Shown one piece after another: positions 17,202 through 25,600 of a DNA stretch of 42,679 bases. The stretch lies in assembly GCA_019637645.1 (NCBI GenBank), contig JAHBVH010000073.1, positions 1 through 42,679 of the forward strand. Direction: 5' to 3'. The notes under the pieces were generated by a model. That model was not told the DNA's origin. It saw nothing but the letters and a program-made list of their open reading frames with translations, and made no database searches. Position 1 is the stretch's first letter. The number at the start of each line of letters is the position of its first letter. The translations under genes were made by a program, and so were the position numbers. The DNA is from Caldilineaceae bacterium. Lineage in GTDB: Bacteria > Chloroflexota > Anaerolineae > Caldilineales > Caldilineaceae.

Positions 17202-17702
17202 GTGATCATGATTCTGACTGGTCCACCGGCGGCGGGAAAAAGTACCTTAGCTCCGCTTATCGCCCAGCAGCGACCACGCGGCGCGGTCATCGACGTAGAC
17301 AAGGTACGCGCCATGGTGGTGCAGCCCCATATCGCGCCCTGGTTGGGCGAAGCGGGGATGGCCCAACTCCGCTTGGGCGCGCAAAATGCCTGCCAGTTGG
17401 CGCATACCTTTACAGCAGAGGGGTATGATGTCGTCATTGCCGATGTCCTCACCGATGAGACGGCCACCCTCTACCAAAAAGCACTAGCGCCGCTTGAACA
17501 CCAAATTATCTTGCTGCTCCCTTCCTTGGCAGCGGTGTTGGAAAGAAACCGAGAACGGGGGCAATGGCTCACCGATGAAGAAGTGCGCCTCTTATATGGT
17601 TGGCAAACGGTGCTGCACATCTATGATCAGAAAATTGATAACACCAACGAAGCGGTAACCACGTTAGCAGCGACGTTAGCTCAGCGCTTTACCCAGCATT
17701 GA
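17202..17702 (+). CDS. Small P-loop kinase (AAA_33/CPT-like)
   Basis: This 166-residue nucleotide-binding protein has Walker A GPPAAGKST at residues 7-15, a VIDVDKVR segment after strand 2 (about 34-42), a DVVIADVL strand, and an arginine-rich LID RNRERGQ. It fits the small kinases related to adenylylsulfate, shikimate and chloramphenicol phosphotransferases, which phosphorylate small molecules. The start is GTG at 17202, with AGGAGG 9 nt upstream; an ATG two codons later is too far from it. It lies 46 bp after the SDR and 17 bp before the next acetyltransferase. The phosphate acceptor is unknown. Confidence 0.82.
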   Translation: MIMILTGPPAAGKSTLAPLIAQQRPRGAVIDVDKVRAMVVQPHIAPWLGEAGMAQLRLGAQNACQLAHTFTAEGYDVVIADVLTDETATLYQKALAPLEHQIILLLPSLAAVLERNRERGQWLTDEEVRLLYGWQTVLHIYDQKIDNTNEAVTTLAATLAQRFTQH

Positions 17703-17719
17703 TCCGCCAGGAGACCGCT

Positions 17720-18295
17720 ATGGATGTAACAACAACGCGGCTACATATCCGCGATCTCAGCGAAGCCGATTGGCCAGCCCTCCACGCCTTGCGGACTGAC
17801 CCCGCGGTCTATCGCTATAATCACTTTGGGCCGGAGAGCGAAGAGGCGACCCGCCAGTGGATTCAGGCAACCATGGACCACAACAGTCGGTCGCCGCGCC
17901 TTTCGCACAACTGCTCGATTGTCCTGCAGGCCACAGCGCAGGTCATCGGCTGGATTGGCTTTGGCCGACCCAGTGCCGACAAGGCCCAATATAGCGATCT
18001 CAGCTTTGGCTACGCGTTATTACCCGCCTACTGGGGCCAAGGTTATATGACCGAAGCCCTGCAAGCCCTGCTGACCTTTGTCTTTACCACTACCAGCGCC
18101 GACAGCATCGCGGATACATGTGATGTGCGCAACACTGGCTCGGCGCGGGTCATGACCAAAGCAGGGCTGCGCCAAGTGGAACGCTTTGCGGCTTGGGATG
18201 ACAAAACTAATCAACCCACGGCGTCGTACCGCTATCGCATTCAACGCGCCGAATGGGAAGCGCGTCAGTCGCCCTCAAAGCAGGAAGAACAGTAG
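17720..18295 (+). CDS. GNAT-family N-acetyltransferase (RimJ/RimL type)
   Basis: This 191-residue single GNAT domain opens TTRLHIRDLSEADWPAL and has LSFGYALLPAYWGQGYMTEAL, where WGQGY(M)TEA is the acetyl-CoA binding turn. VRNTGSARVMTKAGLRQV is the C-terminal Asn/alpha-4 motif. The RimJ/RimL subgroup acetylates protein N termini, spermidine or antibiotics. AGGAG lies 6 nt before the ATG at 17720, and the gene starts 17 bp after the kinase stop, so the two are almost certainly one transcript. It is complete and unlike the truncated GNAT at 13.7-13.9 kb. Confidence 0.9.
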   Translation: MDVTTTRLHIRDLSEADWPALHALRTDPAVYRYNHFGPESEEATRQWIQATMDHNSRSPRLSHNCSIVLQATAQVIGWIGFGRPSADKAQYSDLSFGYALLPAYWGQGYMTEALQALLTFVFTTTSADSIADTCDVRNTGSARVMTKAGLRQVERFAAWDDKTNQPTASYRYRIQRAEWEARQSPSKQEEQ

Positions 18296-18365
18296 TTTGT
18301 CGGCTATCCTCATTTGGTGTACCATGAGCAAGCGATCACCCACTCAGCAGGAGGAGCCAGCAGCC

Positions 18366-19019
18366 ATGACGCCAACGAAAGATACCAACGAAATTCCCCC
18401 GATGTACTTTCGCCGCCAGGATGAACACGCCGATGAGGAGTTTTATCAAACACCCCGGCGGGTGGTGCATATTGATGACGGGGCGATCCGCGCGTGGACA
18501 GCCCTGCTGGCCAAGCTCTTGCCAAGTGGCGGTACCTACCTGGACTTGATGAGCAGTTGGCGCTCTCATCTGCCCGATGAAGTAAAACCGGCACGCGTAG
18601 TGGGGCTGGGGATGAATGCCGATGAAATGGCCGACAACCCCCAGTTGGACAGCTACGTTGTCCACAATGTCAATGTCACACCCACCCTGCCCTTGGCGAC
18701 GGCGGAATTTAACGCCGTTATCTGTACCGTTTCGGTTCAGTATATGACCCAGCCCATCGCGCTCTTTCGTGAGGTCAACCGCCTTTTACAGCCGGGCGGG
18801 ATCTTTGCCCTCGCCTTCTCCAATCGCTGCTTTGCCACCAAAGCCATTGCCGCTTGGCTGACCAGCACTGACGCGCAACATGTGGAATTAGTCGAGTACT
18901 ATTTTGCGGCATCTGGCAACTGGACCCGCCCCCAAACGGCAAGGCACACCCCCCGCCATGCCGATCCCTTGTATGCCGTGTGGGCCTATCAATTACCAGA
19001 TACAACCTCGGTTGCGTAA
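18366..19019 (+). CDS. SAM-dependent methyltransferase, class I, LDLMSSW type
   Basis: This 217-residue protein belongs to a recognisable bacterial methyltransferase subgroup with EEFYQTPRRVVHID at the N terminus. LDLMSSWRSHLP (about 59-70) replaces the usual glycine-rich motif I, GLGMNADEMADN follows, then AVICTVSVQYMTQP and LLQPGGIFALAFSNRCF. The DLMSSW signature stands in for DxGxGxG and is characteristic of this group, whose substrate is not established to my knowledge. AGGAGGAG lies 9 nt before the ATG at 18366, favouring it over longer starts. It ends the close run of small-molecule-modifying genes; the AraC gene begins about 140 bp later. Confidence 0.85.
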   Translation: MTPTKDTNEIPPMYFRRQDEHADEEFYQTPRRVVHIDDGAIRAWTALLAKLLPSGGTYLDLMSSWRSHLPDEVKPARVVGLGMNADEMADNPQLDSYVVHNVNVTPTLPLATAEFNAVICTVSVQYMTQPIALFREVNRLLQPGGIFALAFSNRCFATKAIAAWLTSTDAQHVELVEYYFAASGNWTRPQTARHTPRHADPLYAVWAYQLPDTTSVA

Positions 19020-19156
19020 ATGGTCTAGCCGGATATAATACGGAGCAGCAATGGGCGGAACCATTACACCCAAAGGCTGCTTCCCAGTGACAACCAGCCA
19101 CCTAGCCCGCTTCAACACGCATATTTGGGGCGTTGGCCGCCTTCAGCCCACCACCG

Positions 19157-20164
19157 ATGGCGTCCCCTAAGTTTCCCTATTTTCGTATCACACCCCCTAG
19201 CCGAGTAATGATGATCGAGATTCCACCACAGCGCTTTACCGATCTGAACAAGCTATCATTACCCATTACGCTGGGCAGCTTTGTGGGTGACTTTCTCTAT
19301 TGGGGTTATTTCCCGGCAGAGGATTGGCGCAATTATCTGCATATTCATTCCTTCTTTGAAGTCTGTTACGCCTTTGCCGGGCGGGGCTTGTTTCGGATTG
19401 GCGGCCAAGCGCGCCACATCCAAGCCGGGGATCTCTTCGTCGCCAAACCCAGTGAACCCCACGAGATCATTGCCGACCGGGCCGCGCCGTTGGGCATCTA
19501 CTTCTGGGCCTATACCCTGCTCCCGCGTGGACAAGCATCGCCGCCAGAGGGAGCCCGCAAAAAAAACGCCAGTCCTAGCCAAGCAGGGAATCCCACCACC
19601 GCAACGACAGAGCTGGATACGCTACTTCACAGCTTTAGCGAGTCCGCCGCTTGGATCAGCCCGCAGACAAGCGCGATTCCCGAACTGTTGCGGCTGCTGA
19701 CGCGCGAGGTTGCCCTGCGCCGTCCTGGCTATTGGCAAAGTATCCAACACCTAGCCACCACCCTGCTCATCGAGACGGCCCGCGCGGTCACCCAGCCGCC
19801 CCCGACCACGCCATCCCTGCCCGAGAGCAATAGCGAAGCCGTGGGCAAGATGCTGCGCTATCTGAAAGACAATTACACGCGCCCCCTCCAAGTCCGTGAT
19901 ATCGCGGCCCAATTACATCTAAGCGAACGGCATACCAGCCGTCTCTTTCGCCAAGCAACGGGGCTCACCCTGCAAGCATATCTCACCCGGCTACGCTTGA
20001 CGCTCGCCAAACAATATCTGCTCGACCCAACCCTCTCCATTGCCGAAGTGGCCGAGGCCACGGGGTATCAGGATGCCCGCTATTTTGCCACGCTCTTTCG
20101 CCGCCAAACGGGGATCACCCCAAGCGCTTTTCGGCAACGACGCGGTACCGAGTTTTTGCCCTAG
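19157..20164 (+). CDS. AraC-family transcriptional regulator with cupin sensor
   Basis: This regulator has about 335 residues. The N-terminal part includes a cupin-like ligand domain (LHIHSFFEVCYAFAGRGLFRIGG, DLFVAKPSEPHEI). The C-terminal 100 residues hold two helix-turn-helix units: VRDIAAQLHLSERHTSRLFR and SIAEVAEATGYQDARYFATL. AraC proteins with this layout usually respond to a sugar or aromatic effector and act on a neighbouring promoter; the PhyH-M20 promoter directly downstream is the natural target. The start is uncertain: neither the ATG at 19157 nor the one at 19208 has a convincing ribosome site. A poorly conserved, Pro/Gln-rich linker of about 60 residues lies mid-protein. Confidence 0.88.
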   Translation: MASPKFPYFRITPPSRVMMIEIPPQRFTDLNKLSLPITLGSFVGDFLYWGYFPAEDWRNYLHIHSFFEVCYAFAGRGLFRIGGQARHIQAGDLFVAKPSEPHEIIADRAAPLGIYFWAYTLLPRGQASPPEGARKKNASPSQAGNPTTATTELDTLLHSFSESAAWISPQTSAIPELLRLLTREVALRRPGYWQSIQHLATTLLIETARAVTQPPPTTPSLPESNSEAVGKMLRYLKDNYTRPLQVRDIAAQLHLSERHTSRLFRQATGLTLQAYLTRLRLTLAKQYLLDPTLSIAEVAEATGYQDARYFATLFRRQTGITPSAFRQRRGTEFLP

Positions 20165-20173
20165 CCCCTAGCC

Positions 20174-20194
20174 CATGTCTGTTTTACAAACATG
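20174..20194. promoter_or_regulatory. Imperfect 21-bp palindrome, candidate AraC-family or repressor site
   Basis: CATGT-c-TGT and ACA-a-ACATG are arranged symmetrically between the araC-like stop and the promoter at 20212. The spacing of 18 bp from palindrome to -35 suits an activator site. AraC proteins more often bind direct repeats, so assignment to the neighbouring regulator is tentative. Confidence 0.35.
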
Positions 20195-20211
20195 CTTGTC
20201 CCTTTTATCGC

Positions 20212-20239
20212 TTGCCCATTCCCCCAACTTCTTTATACT
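20212..20239 (+). promoter_or_regulatory. Candidate promoter for phyH-M20 genes
   Basis: TTGCCC (20212-20217) and TATACT (20234-20239) are 16 nt apart. The -10 matches five of six consensus bases. Transcription would start near 20246 and include palindrome copy 4 in the leader. Confidence 0.5.
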
Positions 20240-20260
20240 TAGGCGTCACGCACGTAGAGC

Positions 20261-20293
20261 AGACTTAACAGGTTTTCCAAACCTGTCAAGTCT
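20261..20293. repeat. Dispersed palindrome copy 4
   Basis: Arms AGACTTAACAGGTTT and AAACCTGTCAAGTCT match at 14 of 15 positions around a 3-nt loop. It falls inside the predicted leader RNA of the PhyH gene, about 40 nt before the start, where it would form a stable hairpin. Confidence 0.75.
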
Positions 20294-20333
20294 AGTAGCG
20301 TTATTGTCTAGTTTAAGCCAGGAGGCCAATCAG

Positions 20334-21125
20334 ATGCTGACACAAGCACAAATTGCGTTCTATCAAGAACATGGATTTCTACACATTCCCCAAGTCTACA
20401 CCCCAAGCGAAACACAGGAACTGTCCGACGAAATGGATCGACTCGTCGCTGATTGGGCCTTTACTAGCCCAGGCTGGAGCGGCCCTTGGCGGCAAGCCTA
20501 CATGGACCCCGAGACCGAGAAAAAATCCAAGCTGACCGCCATGCATGATCTCCATTTCTATTCGTCCGCCTGGGCGCGTGCCGTGATCAACCCCCAATTG
20601 GTGGCGGCCCTCAGCGAGCTACTTGGCCCCAATGTCGAGCTGCATCACACCACCATGCATATTAAGCCACCCCAGACCGGCCACCCCTTCCCCATGCATC
20701 AGGACAATCCCTTCTATGGCCATCAAGATGGGCGCTATATTGACGTTTTGGTCCATCTGGATGATACTTTTCATGAAAATGGCGAAATCCGTTTTCTGGC
20801 TGGTTCCCACAAACTAGGCCACCTAGAACACATCACGCAGACCGATGCCGGTCCTTGCACCCCCCACCTACCGACCGACCAATATCGTCTCGACCAAACC
20901 GTACCCGTATCGGCCAAGGCCGGGGATGTTGTGATCTTTTGTATCGACACGATTCATGGTTCCTATATCAATCAGACCAAGAAACCGCGCCGCTTGGTGC
21001 GCATGGGCTATCGCGATCCACAAAATCGCCAGGTTTACGGGCAGAGCTTTGGCCGGCCCGGCCTCATGGTCAGCGGCTATCGCGACCGTGTGAATGGCGA
21101 GAAGCCCTTTGGTCAGGGTGAATAA
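20334..21125 (+). CDS. Phytanoyl-CoA dioxygenase (PhyH) family protein
   Basis: This 263-residue Fe(II)/2-oxoglutarate oxygenase has the metal triad His122, Asp124 (MHQD) and His208 (TIHGS). Arg219 or Arg220 is positioned to bind 2-oxoglutarate. N-terminal FYQEHGFLHIPQVYTPSE is a typical PhyH opening. Members hydroxylate varied small molecules, including fatty acyl-CoAs, ectoine and natural products, so the true substrate is open. AGGAGG lies 8 nt before the ATG at 20334; the frame is open to 20175, but that stretch crosses palindrome copy 4. It is followed after 42 bp by the M20 amidohydrolase and is preceded by an AraC regulator, making a regulator-oxygenase-hydrolase group. Confidence 0.88.
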   Translation: MLTQAQIAFYQEHGFLHIPQVYTPSETQELSDEMDRLVADWAFTSPGWSGPWRQAYMDPETEKKSKLTAMHDLHFYSSAWARAVINPQLVAALSELLGPNVELHHTTMHIKPPQTGHPFPMHQDNPFYGHQDGRYIDVLVHLDDTFHENGEIRFLAGSHKLGHLEHITQTDAGPCTPHLPTDQYRLDQTVPVSAKAGDVVIFCIDTIHGSYINQTKKPRRLVRMGYRDPQNRQVYGQSFGRPGLMVSGYRDRVNGEKPFGQGE

Positions 21126-21167
21126 CAGGGCATCGCGACCAACCATCATCACGCAGGAGTAACGGCA

Positions 21168-22586
21168 ATGAGTGTGGCAGAAGGTATTCAGCACTATCTA
21201 GAGATGGAAGACGAAAAGCTCTCCTATCTCGCCAAGGAAATTTGGGATCATCCCGAAATTGGGCTCCAAGAGACCTTTGCAGCAAACCTATTAGCCAACG
21301 AATTAGAAGAGGCTGGCTTTACGGTGGAGCGAGGGGTCGGACAGATGCCAACGGCCTTTGTCGCTAGTTGGGGCAGCGGCAAGCCGATTATCGGGATTCT
21401 GGGCGAATATGACGCGCTGCCCGGTCTTTCCCAGCAAGTGACCACCACCGCCGAAGCCATTGTCCAAGGAGGCCCCGGCCACGGGTGTGGGCACAATCTC
21501 TTTGGCACAGCTGGTTTTGGTGCGGTGCTCGCGCTCAAAGAGGCCATGATCGCCGAGCAGATCCCCGGCACGATTCGCTTTTACGGCTGTCCTGCCGAAG
21601 AGACGCTCGTTGGCAAAACCTTTATGGCAAAAGCGGGCGTCTTCGACGATCTAGATGCCGCCCTTGCTTGGCACCCTGGTGATGCGAATACCGTCTGGCA
21701 TGGTTCGTCGTTAGCCATGAATTCGTTTAAGGTTAACTTCTACGGGGTGGCTTCCCATGGGGCGGCGGCCCCCCACTTGGGCCGTAGCGCGTTAGATGGT
21801 GTCATGCTGATGGATGTTGGGGTGAACTATCTGCGCGAACACATCATTCAAGAGGCGCGCATTCATAGCGTGATTACCAGTGGTGGTCAAGCGCCTAATG
21901 TCGTACCAGCCTATGCCCAGGTTTGGTATTTTGTGCGCGCCCCCACGCGTGCCCAGGTGGATGAGATTTACGCACGGGTGCTCGACATTGCAAAAGGGGC
22001 TGCGCTCATGAGTGGCACCACCTATGACATCGACTTTCTCACGGGGTGTTACGAGATGCTGCCCAACCGTGTCATTTCCGATCTCATGTATGAGAAGATG
22101 CGGGAGCTCGGCGACATGAGCTTCACGCCGCAAGAAGTGGCCTTTGCCAGCGAGCTGCAAAAGAGCTTTCCGGCTGGTTCTCGCGAGTTTAGCTATACCA
22201 GCCTCGAAAAGACCATCACCGATCCGCTGGATCGGGCCGAATTGGCGAATCCGCTGTGGGGGAAAGTCTTCCACCATGCCCCCACCCCCCAGGTCATGCC
22301 CGGTTCTACCGAGGTGGCCGATGTCAGCCAGATCACGCCAACGAGTCAATTGACCACCTGCTGTTGGCCCTTTGGTACACCACCGCATAGTTGGCAGATC
22401 ACGGCTTCCTCTGGTTCACAACTTGGCTTTAAGGGGATGCTCTACGCGGCCAAAGCCTTGGCCTTGACCGCGCTCGATCTCATGACTAAACCAGCGCTGC
22501 TCCAAGCCGCCCAAGCCGAATTTTCCGCTAGCACCGCCGGTCGCCCCTACGTCTCGCCCATCCCCGACGGGACCATACCCCACTGA
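21168..22586 (+). CDS. M20D amidohydrolase, AbgB-like
   Basis: This 472-residue zinc peptidase/amidohydrolase has the M20D ligands in GPGHGCGHN and the catalytic-base/ligand pair in GCPAEET. The inserted dimerisation domain begins VASHGAAAPHLGRSALDGVM. HPGD and APNVVPAYA segments match AbgB (p-aminobenzoyl-glutamate hydrolase subunit B) better than IAA-amino-acid hydrolases. Such enzymes remove amino-acid conjugates. A GGAGTA ribosome site lies before the ATG. It follows the PhyH gene by 42 bp, suggesting oxidation and deconjugation of one compound. No AbgA partner is in the window. Confidence 0.87.
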   Translation: MSVAEGIQHYLEMEDEKLSYLAKEIWDHPEIGLQETFAANLLANELEEAGFTVERGVGQMPTAFVASWGSGKPIIGILGEYDALPGLSQQVTTTAEAIVQGGPGHGCGHNLFGTAGFGAVLALKEAMIAEQIPGTIRFYGCPAEETLVGKTFMAKAGVFDDLDAALAWHPGDANTVWHGSSLAMNSFKVNFYGVASHGAAAPHLGRSALDGVMLMDVGVNYLREHIIQEARIHSVITSGGQAPNVVPAYAQVWYFVRAPTRAQVDEIYARVLDIAKGAALMSGTTYDIDFLTGCYEMLPNRVISDLMYEKMRELGDMSFTPQEVAFASELQKSFPAGSREFSYTSLEKTITDPLDRAELANPLWGKVFHHAPTPQVMPGSTEVADVSQITPTSQLTTCCWPFGTPPHSWQITASSGSQLGFKGMLYAAKALALTALDLMTKPALLQAAQAEFSASTAGRPYVSPIPDGTIPH

Positions 22587-22604
22587 GCTTACTCACGAAT
22601 AAAG

Positions 22605-22633
22605 AGCTGACCGGTTTTTCAAACCGGTCAGCT
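22605..22633. repeat. Dispersed palindrome copy 5, between convergent genes
   Basis: Perfect 13-bp arms AGCTGACCGGTTT and AAACCGGTCAGCT enclose TTC. It sits between the M20 stop (22586) and the stop of the large exoprotein (22641), only 7 bp from the latter, so it may serve as a two-way terminator. Confidence 0.8.
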
Positions 22634-22640
22634 TTGGCTA

Positions 22641-25600
22641 CTACCGTTTCACTAGCGGCAGGTACAACGTTTGGGGCTGGAGGGTAAAGCTCCAGGTGTA
22701 ATCTGCGCCCATGGTACGCCCATCTTCGGCTCGGACACCCCCAGCGCCACCTTTGAGAGTGGCGGTGATCGCTCCCTGCAGCGGCGTGGTTGGTTCAAAG
22801 CCAACACCAACGGTCTTGCTACTGTTAAAATCCGTCAGCAGATAGATCGTCCCTGGAATGACATTGCCGCTGGCGTCTTTGACCGTGAGCGCCGTCTCCA
22901 GCGTCTCGATCTGCATGGGCACGGCAAAGCCGATCTCAATCGCGCTGGTGCCTTGGCCGCCTGGGATCGGTGTCCACGTTGTAGGGGCAATTGCCCATGG
23001 GGTGCCGCTTTGGAGCGGTGTCCAGGCCGAATAGTTGCCGCTTGTATCATAGGCCCGCAGCCCATAGAAGATAGTTGTATTATCATCCAAGCCCCAGAGC
23101 TTGGCATCAACAATGTTATTCGTACCGGTCATGACTTCTTTAGGCCCCATATTGCGGCTGTAGACGAATTGGCTGGGATCATTGACCACCCCGAAGCCAA
23201 TCTCATAGCCACTCAGGTCACGCTCACTATTCTGGGTCCACTTCACGAGCAGTTCGCCCGCTTGCGGCACAGCAGACAGCCCCGTGGGAATGGCTGGTGC
23301 TACCTGATCCACCACCGTAATCACTACATCGCTGACGGCAAAGACCGTGCCATTTTCGCCATCGTCGGCCATGACCACCAGCCGATAGCTCCCCGAGCCG
23401 ATCTGGGTTAGATCTTCGGTATAGGTGCCATTGCCGAGCGGTAGATGCTCGGCCAGCATGGTCACATCGGCCAGATTCACCGTGCTGGGATCGCCACTGT
23501 CCACCACGTAGCCCACCGCAACCGTGGTTGTGACTGTATCCATATCCGCCGCGTGCCAGTTCACAGTTGCGCCACTGGCAGCAGGCACCATGACCGCGGC
23601 TGCGGCCACTTGATTGGCACAGGTCACGGTGATGCCTGGTAGGTCCGCACCGCCACAGGTGGCACTGGTAATGGCAACGGTGGGCGCTTCATTGAGCGTG
23701 TAGGAGACATCCTCATATTCAGCTGGGGCATTGTCAATCAGCAGTTGATACTGCCCTGGCGTAGCCCCGCGCACGACAAAGTAAGCATTGGTGCCAGTTT
23801 CGTCGGTGGCCGTCAAGAAACCGGTGGTGGTGCCATTGACCGTTTCCGGTGTCAGCTCGGTGTTGTCGGGCAAACGCAGGCGAAGCAACGGTGCGCCGCT
23901 GGCATAGGTGATCCCCACGACTAATGAGGTCGTCTCCTCTAGTTGGACGGGAATCACATCTTGGAGCACGCGCAAGACGCCATCCGCATCAGCACTCACC
24001 ACTAGCCCTAATGCCTGTATCTCTTCCGCGCTCAGCAGACGGCTGCTGTAGCCCGCTTCGCCCTTGGCCGCCGCGGCACGGACAGCCGCCGCGGGAATGA
24101 GGACATATTTGTCGAGATTCTTGACTTTGAAGAAGCCACCCGCACCAATTTCTGCTTGTAAATCCACAAAGACGCCAAAGTTGAGGACGATGCCATCATA
24201 GGTCCCCTTAATGCCGATGGTTTCCCGGGCCGGGCTGAAGTTATTATCCTTGAAGACACCGCCATGCAGACCAATTTTGATCCCACCCAGGTTGATCGGC
24301 GGCAAGCCCGTGCCAAATTGGTTCTTGACAATGCCCAAGTCAAAGTCCGCCGCGGCAGCAAAGCGGCGCTTGTTGGGGTCGCCGGGAACGCCCTTGCCCA
24401 CACGCATACGGAACTCGCCCTTGACCACCACCGCGTTGACGTTGACTTTGGCATTCAGCCCTTGGCCGCCATCAAAGCCTTGCTCGGCCCCAATGCCCAC
24501 AGTCGCGCTAGCCACCTGGAAGATGAGCACTTTGAGAGTCATCGTTCCGGTAAATTGAAAGGGATTAAATTGGGCGGTAATATTCCCATCGGTGGTGGCA
24601 ACGGGCAGTGTCCCCAATGCGCCGAGCGGGATACCAAATTGGCTGGCCGCAGTCACGCCCAAGGTGATGGTTGAGGTACCATTGTTGAGGTCGAACGAGC
24701 CTTGGACACGCGTCAGGTTAAAGCCCGTGCCGCCCAAGGGAATCGGTGGTAAGGGCGGCGAAAAGACTTGAACATTCACCCCCATCCCCGCAAAGTTGCC
24801 CGTATTGGTCGTCCGAATGACGACATTCAGGGTAATGCCGCCATTGGTTTCCGCACCAGGTAGCGGCAGCTTCCCACCAGCTTGAAATTCATAGGTACCA
24901 TCAGCGAGCTTGGCAAAGTTGCCCCGCAACGCCACCAATTGAACGCTACCAATCGAGACCGGGGGCAATTCAAAACCACCGCCTTGGATAGTGATATCGC
25001 CATTGCCCTTGACCACCAGTCCTTGCACTTGAATGCCACCACTGGGGTTGTTTTGAATGCTCAGGCCGGTTGGCAGCGCCAAGGTTGCTGTATCTACGGC
25101 AAAGCCACCATCTGCCAAGCCGCGCGGGTTCACCACATTGAATTTGAAGCCAGCCACCCGCATCTCAAAACCGGCCAGCTTGAGTTCCAGCGGTTGCAAC
25201 GCGGTAGAAGGGGGCGGCGGTGGGTTGGACGGATTCGGGCAAGCAATGGTTCTGCCGAGCGGGTTGCGACAGACGAGCGCGCCAGGGCTTGCCGCCACCA
25301 CCACGGGGTCATCGACCGTGACATTGCGGTTGTAGCGCAGAATCGCCTGGCCGACCACCCCGGCACTATTTTGGTTGCCCGGCAGCTTGATGGCAAAGGT
25401 GCCAGTGCCCGTCATGACAATGGTCTCTTGCACAATGCCAATCGTCGCTTGTAAATTGGCGCGGAAAATATTGTTTTCAAATTCAGGCAGGCCGACCGTG
25501 CCATTGCCGAGCTTAAATTTGACCTGTTTGTTGTTACCCATCCCAAGTTGGAAATCGCCAACTCCTGCGGCCGTCTTCCCACCAAGGTGGGGCGGCCATT

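Noticed and set aside
20175..20333. N-terminal extension of the PhyH protein
   Set aside because: It crosses a promoter and palindrome copy 4, while the ATG at 20334 has a strong ribosome site.
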